Of a stretch of 64,000 bases of DNA, positions 23,884 to 32,850 are shown piece by piece. Location: NCBI GenBank assembly GCA_964464755.1, contig CAYXGZ010000011.1, positions 1 through 64,000 of the forward strand, read 5' to 3'. The notes beneath the pieces are model-generated. The model was not told the DNA's origin. It was given only the letters and a program-made list of their open reading frames with translations, and did not search any database. The translations under genes were made by a program, and so were the position numbers. Origin of the DNA: CAYXGZ01 sp964464755 (GTDB lineage: Bacteria; Planctomycetota; MHYJ01; JACPRB01). Positions within the stretch are counted from its first letter, which is position 1. Each line of letters starts with the position of its first letter.

Positions 23884-26800
23884 ATGCTGGAAAAGGTACT
23901 GAAGTTCTCCATCGAGAACCGGGTCCTCATCATTCTCCTGACGATCGCCGCCGCGATGTTCGGAGCCCAGGCACTGCAGAGACTCCCGATCGATGCCGTG
24001 CCGGACATCACGAACAACCAGGTGCAGATCAACATCGTCGCCAACGGCCTCTCGACGGAGGAAGTCGAGAAGCAGGTGACGTTCCCGATCGAGACGGCCT
24101 TGGCGGGGATCCCGGGGCTTCACCACACGCGCTCGATCTCCCGGAACGCATTCTCGCAGGTCACCGCGGTGTTCGAGGACCGCGTGGACATCTTCTTCGC
24201 CCGGCAGCAGATCAGCGAACGCCTGACGGAAGCGCGGGAGTCCCTGCCGCCCGGTTCCGAGCCCAGGATGGGACCGATCGCCACGGGGTTGGGCGAGGTC
24301 TACATGTGGACGGTCCGGTACGAGCATCCCGAGGGCAAGGGGGCACTCGTCAAGGACGGATCCGCCGGCTGGCAGTCCGACGGGTCCTTCAGGACGCCGG
24401 ATGGCGAGAAGTTGCGGAACGACGTGGAACGGGCCTCCTACTTGAGAACCGTGCAGGACTGGATCATCCGTCCCCAGCTGAAGGGCCTGCCCGGCATCGC
24501 GGGGATCGACGCGATCGGCGGTTACGTGAAGCAGTACATGGTCCAGCCCGACCCTTGGAAGCTGGTGTCGTTCGACATCACGTTCCAGGAGGTCAAGGAG
24601 GCCATCGAACGGAACAACGTCAGCAAGGGGGCCGGGTACATCGAAACCCAGGGCGAGGCCTACGTGGTCCGGGCCGACGGACGAATCGCCACGCTCGACG
24701 CCATCGGGCGGATCGTGATCGGTTCCCGCGAGGGCACCCCGTTGCTGGTCCGGGATATCGCCACGGTCGGGATCGGCAAGGAGCTGAGGACCGGCAGCGC
24801 CAGCCAGAGCGGCGCGGAGGTCGTGGTGGGCACCGCCATCATGCGAATCGGGGAGAACAGCCGCACGGTGGCGGTGGCCGTCGACGGCAAGATGGCGGAA
24901 ATCCGAAAGAGCCTCCCGCCAGGGATCGTGGCGGAAGCCGTCCTGAACCGGACCAAGCTCGTCGATGCGACCATCGGCACCGTCGGCAAGAACCTCGCCG
25001 AAGGCGCCCTCCTGGTCATCGTCGTCCTCTTTGTCCTGCTCGGGAACTTCAGGGCCGCGTTCCTCACCGCGCTCGCCATTCCCCTTTCAATGCTGTTCAC
25101 CGCCATCGGCATGGTCGAGTCGCGCATCAGCGGGAACCTGATGAGCCTGGGGGCCATCGATTTCGGCCTGATCGTCGACGGCGCCGTCATCATCGTGGAG
25201 AACTGCATGCGGGTCCTGGCGGAGAAGCAGCATGAGTTGGGGAGGCCCCTGACGCTGCGTGAACGGCTGGATGTCGTCCTGCGCGGCAGCCAGCAAGTCC
25301 GGCAGGCCACGGCCTTCGGCGAGGCCATCATCATCACCGTCTACATCCCGATCCTGGCCCTGACCGGAGTCGAGGGCAAGATGTTCCACCCGATGGCGTA
25401 CACCGTCATCTTCGCGCTCGCCTCCGCCTTCGTGCTCTCGCTGACGTTCATCCCCGCGATGGTGGCCATCCTGATGCGCGGGCGCATCAAGGAAGGCGAG
25501 ATGTTCCTGATCCGCTGGGCGAAGGCGGCCTACGAGCCGGTCGTCCGGTTCGCGGTGGGCAACCGCCGCTCCGTCCTTGCCGGCGGGGTCCTGGCGTTCT
25601 GCATCTCCCTCCTGTTCTTCCTGGGGTTGGGCCAGGAGTTCGTGCCCACGCTGGACGAGAAGGACATCGCCATGCACGCGATGCGGATCCCGAGCACGTC
25701 GATGACGAAGTCCACGGAGATGCAGCTCCAGCTGGAACGGGAGATCAGCGAGATGAAGGAGGTGGCGTTCATCTTCTCGAAGACCGGCACCGCGGAGATG
25801 GCCTCCGACCCGATGCCCCCGAACGTGTCGGACACGTTCGTCATCTTCAAGCCCCGGGAGGAGTGGCCGGATCCGGCGCTGCCGAAGCTCGGCTTGATCC
25901 AGAAGATCGAGACCGCCCTGGGCCACTATCCCGGCCAGAGCTACGAGTTCACGCAGCCGATCCAGATGCGGTTCAACGAGCTGATCGCCGGCGTCCGGGG
26001 CGACGTCGCCATCAAGGTCTACGGGGACGCGTTCGGTGACATGGATCGGACGGCGAACGAGATCGCGACGGCCCTTCGTAAGATCCCGGGAGCGGCGGAC
26101 GTCAAGGTGGAACAAACCCAGGGCCTGCCGACGATGTCCGTGGACATCGATCGGGGCGCCATTTCACGGCTCGGCTTGAGCATCGCCGACGTGCAGCAGG
26201 TCGTTTCCATCGCGGTGGGTGGTGAACCGGCGGGCCTGGTTTTCGAGGGAGACCGTCGATTCCAGATTGTCGTGCGACTGCCGGATTCCCTCCGCGCGGA
26301 CCAGGACGTGATCGCGAACCTGCCCGTCCCCCTGCCCCGGCATGAAGGAACGACGCCCGCAACCGTCGCGGACCTGGCCGAGGAGAGAGCGGCCCCCCGG
26401 CGTCCTTTCGTCCCCTTGCGCGAGGTGGCCCGCATCGAGGTCGTAGAAGGCCTGAACCAGGTGAGTCGCGAGAATGGCAAGCGACGAATCGTCGTTCAAT
26501 GCAACGTCCGAGGGCGCGATCTGGCTGGATTCGTCGAGGACGCGCAGGCGGCCATCGCGACGGGCGTCAAGATCCCCCCGGGGCAGTGGCTGGTCTGGGG
26601 GGGGCAGTTCGAGAATCTCGTTGCGGCCCGGCATCGGCTGATGATCGTCGTTCCGGTCTGCCTTTTCCTGATCTTCCTCCTCCTCTATTCGACCTTCCAT
26701 TCCCTGAAGCCCGCGATCCTGGTCTTCACCGGAGTGCCCCTGGCGCTCACCGGCGGGATCCTGGCGCTCTATTACAGGGGCATCCCCTTTTCAATCTCCG

Positions 26801-27138
26801 CCGCGGTGGGGTTCATCGCCTTGTCGGGAGTGGCCGTCTTGAACGGCCTCGTCATGGTGACCTTCATCAATCAGCTCCGAAAGGAGGGGACGGGCCTGGA
26901 CGACGCGATCATCGGCGGCTCGCTGACCCGGTTGCGCCCGGTGCTCATGACCGCCCTGGTGGCGTCCCTGGGCTTCCTCCCGATGGCCCTGGCGACCGGT
27001 ACGGGCGCGGAAGTCCAGCGGCCTCTCGCGACCGTGGTCATCGGCGGCCTCGTTTCCAGCACCTTGTTGACGCTGGTCCTGTTGCCAGCGCTCTATCGCA
27101 TGTTCGAAGGGTCGGAATCAGAAAGGAGTCCTGCATGA
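23884..27138 (+). CDS. Heavy-metal efflux RND pump, CzcA type
   Basis: A 1084-residue RND protein with 12 predicted membrane spans and two large periplasmic loops. It starts MLEKVLKFSIENRVLIIL, with the family motif LPIDAVPDITNNQVQI. The transmembrane proton-relay segment IDFGLIVDGAVIIVEN matches the form I know from Co/Zn/Cd-exporting CzcA (HME1) and not the monovalent-ion CusA form. It exports divalent metal from periplasm or cytoplasm with proton antiport. Length is normal. It overlaps the next gene by ATGA. The exact metal is inferred. Confidence 0.92.
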   Translation: MLEKVLKFSIENRVLIILLTIAAAMFGAQALQRLPIDAVPDITNNQVQINIVANGLSTEEVEKQVTFPIETALAGIPGLHHTRSISRNAFSQVTAVFEDRVDIFFARQQISERLTEARESLPPGSEPRMGPIATGLGEVYMWTVRYEHPEGKGALVKDGSAGWQSDGSFRTPDGEKLRNDVERASYLRTVQDWIIRPQLKGLPGIAGIDAIGGYVKQYMVQPDPWKLVSFDITFQEVKEAIERNNVSKGAGYIETQGEAYVVRADGRIATLDAIGRIVIGSREGTPLLVRDIATVGIGKELRTGSASQSGAEVVVGTAIMRIGENSRTVAVAVDGKMAEIRKSLPPGIVAEAVLNRTKLVDATIGTVGKNLAEGALLVIVVLFVLLGNFRAAFLTALAIPLSMLFTAIGMVESRISGNLMSLGAIDFGLIVDGAVIIVENCMRVLAEKQHELGRPLTLRERLDVVLRGSQQVRQATAFGEAIIITVYIPILALTGVEGKMFHPMAYTVIFALASAFVLSLTFIPAMVAILMRGRIKEGEMFLIRWAKAAYEPVVRFAVGNRRSVLAGGVLAFCISLLFFLGLGQEFVPTLDEKDIAMHAMRIPSTSMTKSTEMQLQLEREISEMKEVAFIFSKTGTAEMASDPMPPNVSDTFVIFKPREEWPDPALPKLGLIQKIETALGHYPGQSYEFTQPIQMRFNELIAGVRGDVAIKVYGDAFGDMDRTANEIATALRKIPGAADVKVEQTQGLPTMSVDIDRGAISRLGLSIADVQQVVSIAVGGEPAGLVFEGDRRFQIVVRLPDSLRADQDVIANLPVPLPRHEGTTPATVADLAEERAAPRRPFVPLREVARIEVVEGLNQVSRENGKRRIVVQCNVRGRDLAGFVEDAQAAIATGVKIPPGQWLVWGGQFENLVAARHRLMIVVPVCLFLIFLLLYSTFHSLKPAILVFTGVPLALTGGILALYYRGIPFSISAAVGFIALSGVAVLNGLVMVTFINQLRKEGTGLDDAIIGGSLTRLRPVLMTALVASLGFLPMALATGTGAEVQRPLATVVIGGLVSSTLLTLVLLPALYRMFEGSESERSPA

Positions 27139-27257
27139 AGCGGATGCTCGCGTTCTTGACGGCGTTGTTTTGCGTCGTGGCGTTCACCGGTTGCGGCAAG
27201 GCCGAGGACGATCACAAGGGTCATGATCACAAGCCGGGCGAGAAGCATGACCACTAG
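27135..27257 (+). CDS. Tiny His-rich lipoprotein (40 residues)
   Basis: The ATG at 27135 overlaps the czcA stop (ATGA), with the SD GAAAGGAG 6 bp upstream. The product is MKRMLAFLTALFCVVAFTGC (signal peptide with lipobox FTGC) plus a mature part of about 20 residues carrying five His within HKGHDHKPGEKHDH. It is a metal-binding lipid-anchored peptide, too short for most annotation pipelines. The coupling to the pump and to the outer-membrane factor (28 bp on) suggests a small metal buffer. Confidence 0.75.
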   Translation: MKRMLAFLTALFCVVAFTGCGKAEDDHKGHDHKPGEKHDH

Positions 27258-27285
27258 TCCGTCGCCCTTTTCGATGGGAGCTACG

Positions 27286-28629
27286 ATGCGATGCCTTGCG
27301 ATCCTGGCCGTGCCGATGGCGCTCCTGGGCGCCTGCCGGATTTCCTCTCCCCCGCCCGTCGACTTGGGCAGCTTCGGACCTGCCGAGTCGCGGTCCGCTG
27401 GGCCGCCGGGTGCCAACCCCAGTATGAAGGGCTGGCTCGATCAACTCCTGAAGCAGCCGGAACTGTCCCTGGACGACTATCTCGCGGTCGTCGATCGCCT
27501 CAGTCCCCAGCTGGAGGTCGAGCGCAGGAACGTCGACCTGGCCGTGGCGGAGGCCTGGGAGGCCAGGATCTATCCGAATCCATCGGCCTTCGCCGGGATC
27601 GAGGACTACCCGGCCTCGGGGGGCGGGATCTCCCGATCCAAGCGAACCCTGGGCGTGGCCATCCCGGTGGTCGTCAGCGGCCGTCTTGGCATCGCCGGAA
27701 CGCTCGTGGACCGGGAACGGGAGCTGGCGGCGCTCGGCTACATCTGGCGGCGCCGGGAAATCCTGAGCGCGGCCCGGCGGGCCTTCCTGCGCCACCTGGC
27801 GGCGAAGCAGGAGGCCGGTCTCGCGAGGGCGACCCGGGACATCGCCAAGACGCTGAACGATGTTACGATGGAGAGATTCAAAGCGCAGGCCATTCCGGAG
27901 ATGGAGGCGCTGAAGTCGGCGGTCAATCTGGCGACCGCGGAAGCCGACGTGCGCAGCTCGGAAGCCCTGGTGGCGATCTCCGTCAAGCAGTTGACAGCCC
28001 TGACGGGGACCATCGACTTGCCCCTGGATCGATTCTCGGGCGAGTTGATCTCGAGGTACAAGGTCCCGGGTCTTGATGACCTGCGCGTACACGTGACCGG
28101 GAGCCATCCGCTGACGGAGGCGGTCCTGAAGACCAAGGAGGTGGCCCGCCTCAAGGTCGACCTCGCCCGGGCGCACGCCGTTCCAGATTTCGGGTTCCAA
28201 GTGGCGGCCGGTACCGGCTCCGAGGGCGACACCATCCTCGATGCCGGGATCGAGATCCCGCTGCCGCTCTTCAATCGAAACCAGGCCGCCGTCGCCGCGG
28301 CCGAAATCCGGCTCCGGCAGGCGGAGCTCCACTTGGAGTCCGTCCGGACGGACCTACTGCTTCGCCTCATGGAGGCGTATCGGACCTTTACGGGAGCCCA
28401 GGACCGCGTCCGCGTCTACGAGGAGGACATCCTGCCGAAGGCCGAGAAGGCGCTCGTCCAGACCAACGAGGGTTACCGCCTCGGCAAGTTCGGATACCTG
28501 GACGTCCTGGATGCCCAGAGGACCTTGGCGGAGTCGAAGAAGTCCGCGACGACAGCGCGGGCGGACCTGAACCTGGCGGCCTCGGACCTGGAGACGCTCA
28601 CCGGGCTCCGCCTCGAATCCAGGAATTAG
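27286..28629 (+). CDS. Outer-membrane factor (TolC-like), CzcC type, lipoprotein
   Basis: A 447-residue protein. The signal ends LAVPMALLGAC (lipobox LGAC), so it is lipid-anchored. Two OMF repeats with long helices follow: LSLDDYLAVVDRLSPQLEVER in the first and AVPDFGFQVAAGTG to LHLESVRTDLLLRLMEAYRTF in the second. DVLDAQRTLAESKKS is typical of the C-terminal helix. It forms the exit duct for the CzcBA pump encoded just upstream. The ATG at 27286 with GGGAG about 6 bp before it was preferred to the longer frame, which overlaps the lipoprotein gene. Confidence 0.9.
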   Translation: MRCLAILAVPMALLGACRISSPPPVDLGSFGPAESRSAGPPGANPSMKGWLDQLLKQPELSLDDYLAVVDRLSPQLEVERRNVDLAVAEAWEARIYPNPSAFAGIEDYPASGGGISRSKRTLGVAIPVVVSGRLGIAGTLVDRERELAALGYIWRRREILSAARRAFLRHLAAKQEAGLARATRDIAKTLNDVTMERFKAQAIPEMEALKSAVNLATAEADVRSSEALVAISVKQLTALTGTIDLPLDRFSGELISRYKVPGLDDLRVHVTGSHPLTEAVLKTKEVARLKVDLARAHAVPDFGFQVAAGTGSEGDTILDAGIEIPLPLFNRNQAAVAAAEIRLRQAELHLESVRTDLLLRLMEAYRTFTGAQDRVRVYEEDILPKAEKALVQTNEGYRLGKFGYLDVLDAQRTLAESKKSATTARADLNLAASDLETLTGLRLESRN

Positions 28630-28660
28630 ACCAGCGACCGTTTCCAGGATCGGAGTCGAC

Positions 28661-30829
28661 GTGCCGACATTGGGTCGATTGGATCTCCGCATCGACGGGA
28701 TGGATTGCGCCGAGGAAGTCGCCGCGCTGCGGTCGGCGCTCGCGGCCCTGCCCGGCATTCAAGGGTCCGAATTCAATCTGCTCGATCAGCGCATGCTCGT
28801 CCGGTTCGACCCCGAGCAAATCTCCAGCGACACGATTTTCAGGGCGATACAACGCACGGGGCTCCGAGCGTCCACCTACCTCGATTCCACGGGAGAGGAG
28901 GCGACCCGCGCTCCCTGGCATCGTCGGGGCCGGATGGTCATGACGGCGTCCTCGGCGGCGCTCCTGGGGGCTGCCTTCTGGACGCATGTGGCCGTGAACG
29001 GATGGAGAGCCGCCGTCGGGGGGCCTGGCGGGGGCTCGCTTCCACTCGTCGCCCGCCTCATGTACGTCGCGGCGACCATCTGCGGCGCCTGGTTCGTCAT
29101 CCCGAGAGCCGCGTCGGCACTGCGGCGGCTTCGACCCGACATGAACCTGTTGATGACCGTCGCGGTCGCCGGCGCCCTGGCGATCGGCGAGTACTTCGAG
29201 GCCGCCGCCGTGTCGGTCCTGTTCGCGCTCTCGCTGGCGCTCGAGGCGTGGAGCGTCGGCCGGGCCCGGGGCGCGATCGCCGCGCTGATGTCCTTGACGC
29301 CCCCGCAGGCGAGGATCGTCCTGGCCGATGGCGAGGAATCACTGGTGGGCGTCGCGGAGGTGCCGGTGGGGGGGCATTTCATCGTGCGGCCCGGGGAGAA
29401 GATCCCGCTCGATGGGCGGATCGTCTCGGGCGAGACCACGGTGGACCAGTCTCCGATCACCGGCGAGTCGTTGCCGGTCTCGAAGGTGCCGGGCGGCGAG
29501 GTGTTCGCGGGCTCGCTCAATCATGACGGCGCGATCGAGGTGGTGGCGGTCAAGCCGGCATCGGAAAGCGTCGTGTCGCACATCGTCAAGCTCGTGCGCG
29601 AGGCCCAGGGCCGCCGTTCGCCATCGGAGCGGTGGGTCGAGACGTTCGCCTACTACTACACCCCGACCGTGCTCGGGGCGGCGGTCATCGTGGGCGGGAT
29701 CCTGCCGTTGTTCGCGGGCCATTGGGGCGCCTGGCTCTACCAGGCCCTGGTGCTGCTCGTCATCGCCTGCCCGTGCGCATTGGTGATCTCCACCCCGGTG
29801 AGCATCGTCGCCTCCCTGGCGTGCGCCGCGCGGCACGGCGTGCTGGTCAAGGGCGGGGAGTTCGTGGAGCTGCCCTCCCGCGTGAAGGCCATCGCCTTCG
29901 ACAAGACGGGAACCCTGACGATCGGGCGTCCCTCGGTGAGAGAAACCGTCGCGTTGTCCGGCCACTCTGAGTCCGAGCTCCTCGAGATCGCCGCCGCGAT
30001 CGGGCGTCGCTCGGAGCATCCGCTCGCCCGCGCCATCGTGCGCCACGCCGAGTCCCTCGGGATCCGCCCTGCTCCCGTGGAGGGATACCAGGCCCTCAGG
30101 GGCAAGGGCGCGACGGCCGTCCTGGACGGCCGAACGGTGTGGATGGGGTCGCACCGGTATTTCGAGGAGCGGGGCGGCGAGTCCCCTGAACTTCACGAGA
30201 AGCTCGGGCTCATGGCGAGCGCCGGATGCAGCGTGGTCGCGGTCGGCGAGGATGGACACGCGTGCGGGTTGATTTCGCTGGCGGACGAGCTCCGGCCGAA
30301 CGCCGGGGCGGTCGTGAAGGAACTCCGCGCGGCGGGGGTCGAGCACGTGGTCATGCTGACGGGCGACAACGCTGCCGCGGCGGAGGCGATCGCGCGGGCG
30401 TGCGGGATCGACGAGGTCCGGTCCGACCTTCGACCGGAGGAGAAGGTCCAGGCTGTCGAGGAACTCGTTCGCCGTTTCGGCATCGTCGGCATGGTCGGCG
30501 ACGGCATCAACGACGCGCCCGCCCTGGCCCGCGCGAGCATCGGCATCGCGATGGGCACCCACGGAACGGACGCCGCGATCGAAACGGCCGACATCGCGCT
30601 GATGGGAGACGACATCGCGAAGATCCCATGGCTCATCCGGCATTCGCGCCGCACGCTGCGGATCCTTCGGCAGAACATCGCCGCCTCATTGGCCATCAAG
30701 GCCGCCTTCGTCGTGCTCACCATCCTCGGGCATGCCTCCCTCTGGGCTGCGATCGCGGCGGACATGGGGGTATCTCTTGCCGTGGTCGGCAATGCGCTGC
30801 GACTGCTCCGGTCCGGCGAATCGGGGTGA
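28661..30829 (+). CDS. P1B-type heavy-metal ATPase (Zn/Cd/Pb type, ZntA/CadA-like)
   Basis: A 722-residue pump starting with GTG after a GGAG site. An N-terminal HMA domain has GMDCAEEV (second Cys replaced by Glu, common in the Zn/Cd group). Eight membrane spans follow, with the metal-binding CPC in IACPCALVIS. The phosphorylation motif is DKTGTLT, the nucleotide-binding His-Pro is in RRSEHPLARAI, and the hinge is GDGINDAPAL. A cysteine pair CPC with no second Cys in the HMA domain fits Zn2+/Cd2+ more than Cu+. It lies 31 bp after the outer-membrane factor and completes the operon by exporting metal from the cytoplasm. Confidence 0.92.
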   Translation: MPTLGRLDLRIDGMDCAEEVAALRSALAALPGIQGSEFNLLDQRMLVRFDPEQISSDTIFRAIQRTGLRASTYLDSTGEEATRAPWHRRGRMVMTASSAALLGAAFWTHVAVNGWRAAVGGPGGGSLPLVARLMYVAATICGAWFVIPRAASALRRLRPDMNLLMTVAVAGALAIGEYFEAAAVSVLFALSLALEAWSVGRARGAIAALMSLTPPQARIVLADGEESLVGVAEVPVGGHFIVRPGEKIPLDGRIVSGETTVDQSPITGESLPVSKVPGGEVFAGSLNHDGAIEVVAVKPASESVVSHIVKLVREAQGRRSPSERWVETFAYYYTPTVLGAAVIVGGILPLFAGHWGAWLYQALVLLVIACPCALVISTPVSIVASLACAARHGVLVKGGEFVELPSRVKAIAFDKTGTLTIGRPSVRETVALSGHSESELLEIAAAIGRRSEHPLARAIVRHAESLGIRPAPVEGYQALRGKGATAVLDGRTVWMGSHRYFEERGGESPELHEKLGLMASAGCSVVAVGEDGHACGLISLADELRPNAGAVVKELRAAGVEHVVMLTGDNAAAAEAIARACGIDEVRSDLRPEEKVQAVEELVRRFGIVGMVGDGINDAPALARASIGIAMGTHGTDAAIETADIALMGDDIAKIPWLIRHSRRTLRILRQNIAASLAIKAAFVVLTILGHASLWAAIAADMGVSLAVVGNALRLLRSGESG

Positions 30830-31014
30830 TCGCACCGGGACAACCGACTCGGCGTTGGCCCCGGAGTTGGTCCAACGGCAGGTCGCTTGCGATCGCGGGC
30901 GTGTGCCCTGGGCTTCCACCGCGGGCCTTCCAGGGTTGCTCCGCTCGAACTCGGAGTCCGAAACCTTGGACAAGTATCCCTGGCGGGTCTCTCCGCCTTT
31001 GGCCGCGGAGGATT

Positions 31015-31248
31015 CTACTTGGCTCGGTGACGTTCGCTGAGTTGCATGCCGCAGACCGGGCACGGACCAGGTGACGTCCTCGTTCCGCCGTCCATGGAGC
31101 ACCGGTAGATGGCATCGGCGGCAGGGTCCGCCGGCCGGCTGGGTGAGGCCGGACCGGACCCGCAACTGCCGCAGCCGCCGTCGGAGGGGTACACGCAGCC
31201 CCAAGACATGGCCGCCCCAAGTGCGATTGAGATGACCAAGCACTTCAT
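31015..31248 (-). CDS. Small lipoprotein with heavy-metal-binding (HMBD) ribbon
   Basis: 77 residues: signal MKCLVISIALGAAMSWGC (lipobox), a Cys/Gly stretch (GGCGSCGSG), and YRCSMDGGTRTSPGPCPVCGMQL. The last matches the YxCpMh...PGxCPxCGM(x)L metal-binding ribbon (PF19335-type). The ATG at 31248 has GGGAG 8 bp upstream and was chosen over the one at 31260. It is the last gene of the leftward metal block. It probably traps copper, silver or similar soft metals in the envelope. Confidence 0.75.
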   Translation of the reverse strand: MKCLVISIALGAAMSWGCVYPSDGGCGSCGSGPASPSRPADPAADAIYRCSMDGGTRTSPGPCPVCGMQLSERHRAK

Positions 31249-31295
31249 GAGAGCTCCCATCTAATGGCCAGCGCCGGGCCCACGACCCTGTCGCA

Positions 31296-31958
31296 TCAAT
31301 GCCCCTTCTTGTGATGCTTGCCGGAATCCGCCGGAGGCGTCGGTGCAGGGTTCGCCGGCACCTTCTCCAGGGCCTTCCCGCACCCCGGGCAGGCGCCGGG
31401 AAGAGCGTTCACCACGTCGGGGTGCTTGGCGCAGGTGTAGCGGGCTCCGTCCTTGGAGGCCGCCAGGAGGACGTCGGTGACCTTGACCCCGGCCGCCGCT
31501 CGGACGTCCGCCGCGCTGGGGGGCTCCTTGGCGAAGACGGCGCGGAAGCCGGTCTTGGAGACGGTCACGGAGGCCTCGAACTTGGCCAGGGCCTCCTTCA
31601 ACTTGGCCTCGTCCGGAGGCGCTTCGGTCCGGTACTCCCACACGAGGGCGGCGCTGAGGTTCGGGGAGATCTCGTAGGTGGTCCCCATCATCTTGCCCAT
31701 ACCCTCGGTGGCCTTGGCGAGGGCCTTCTCAACGGAGGTCGTCTTCAGCGTGAGGCCGGGTTTCAGGTTGATGCCGGCCCAGTAGGAATCGCCGCGCTTC
31801 TCGACGCTCACGGACTTGATCGCGTCGATCTTCTTCAATTCGTTCCGTACGGGATCCTCGCAACACGGGGCGGAGAGCCCCTTCAGCGGCATCCACAGGA
31901 GGGGGGCCGGGTCCTGGAGAAGGGGGGCGAGCAGGGCCAGGGAAAGCAGCAGTCGCAT
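31296..31958 (-). CDS. Secreted protein with HMA-like repeats and C-terminal HMBD ribbon
   Basis: 220 residues: a signal peptide (MRLLLSLALLAPLLQ), then APCCEDPVRNELKKIDAIKSVSVEKRGDSYWAGINL and FEASVTVSKTGFRAVF. These two segments resemble the beta-alpha-beta-beta fold of HMA domains, with CC replacing CxxC in the first. The C-terminus has YTCAKHPDVVNALPGACPGCGKAL, an HMBD ribbon, and a His-rich tail (SGKHHKKGH). It is a paralogue in layout of the gene at 32117-32782. Exported metal-binding, inferred from the ribbon and neighbours. Confidence 0.7.
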   Translation of the reverse strand: MRLLLSLALLAPLLQDPAPLLWMPLKGLSAPCCEDPVRNELKKIDAIKSVSVEKRGDSYWAGINLKPGLTLKTTSVEKALAKATEGMGKMMGTTYEISPNLSAALVWEYRTEAPPDEAKLKEALAKFEASVTVSKTGFRAVFAKEPPSAADVRAAAGVKVTDVLLAASKDGARYTCAKHPDVVNALPGACPGCGKALEKVPANPAPTPPADSGKHHKKGH

Positions 31959-32116
31959 GGTCGTCTCCTTTTCGTATCTCGATCAAGGAACGTCCACTGA
32001 CCTAACGAGGGCGGGGTGGACGTTATTCATCGGAACCGCCCGATTCCAATCCTGGCCCGCGGATTCCCACCCGTAACGGCCTCCGTGGTGTCCCGCACCA
32101 CTCACTTGCCCCCTCA

Positions 32117-32782
32117 TCAGCCGCTCGGCTTCTCGGGTTGCACGGCTTCCGCCAACTTGGACAGGCACTCGGGACAAAGGCCGGCCTCGAAGCTGCGCGA
32201 GCACTTCTCGGGGCATTCGTACTTGACGACGGGGTCCTTGATGGGCGTCAATTCCACGTCCACCAGGCCGAGATTGGCGGCCTCGATGACGCTCCTGACT
32301 TTCGCCAGGGCCACCGGCTTGGTGGCCTTCAAGGTGGCGCTCCAGTCGATCCCCGCGATCTTCGACTCCGCGACGGAGCTGTCCGGAACGGCCTGGAGCA
32401 CCCGCGAGAGCGCTTCCGACTCGATGGGACCCCGGCCCCAGACGCGCACGGTCCCCTCCAACAGCAAGGTGGACTCGTCGATCGACAAGGAGACGTCCTG
32501 CTTGATCGCCTCCCGAACCGTCCCGGCGTACGACTCGAGCGCCTGGCGGACGGCCTTGAGCCGGATCCCCGATTCGCAGCTTCCGACGACGTGGAGTTCC
32601 GACGTGGCGCCCTTGATCCACCAGTAGGTGGAGGTCCCGGGACAGGCCTCGCCGATCGTCGTCCGAAGGACCGCAAGATCGATCTCGAAGGAGGCCTTCA
32701 GCGTGATGGAGGTGACGCGAGGTGCCTCCTGGGCCGAACAGAACAACCCGACCAGCGCGGGCAAGAGAGCAAGGCGGGTCAT
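32117..32782 (-). CDS. Secreted HMA-like repeat protein with Cys ribbon
   Basis: 221 residues: a signal peptide, then three repeats of the form ITLKASFEIDLAVLRTTI, SLSIDESTLLLEGTVRV and WSATLKATKPVALAKVRSVI. These look like degenerate HMA units without CxxC. The C-terminus is YECPEKCSRSFEAGLCPECLSKL, a four-Cys ribbon of the HMBD kind. The Cys in GEACPG and GSCESG may add ligands. Same size and order of parts as 31296-31958, so the two probably arose by duplication. Confidence 0.65.
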   Translation of the reverse strand: MTRLALLPALVGLFCSAQEAPRVTSITLKASFEIDLAVLRTTIGEACPGTSTYWWIKGATSELHVVGSCESGIRLKAVRQALESYAGTVREAIKQDVSLSIDESTLLLEGTVRVWGRGPIESEALSRVLQAVPDSSVAESKIAGIDWSATLKATKPVALAKVRSVIEAANLGLVDVELTPIKDPVVKYECPEKCSRSFEAGLCPECLSKLAEAVQPEKPSG

Positions 32783-32850
32783 GTTGGATCCTCAAATCCC
32801 GTGGGCTACGGCCACAATCCGGGGAATTCGGACGGCGTCCGCCGGCATCC

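Noticed and set aside
28661..28760. Broken HMA domain in the P1B ATPase (GMDCAEE instead of GMDCxxC)
   Set aside because: A second-Cys-to-Glu replacement is common in the N-terminal domain of Zn/Cd ATPases, so it is not taken as damage.
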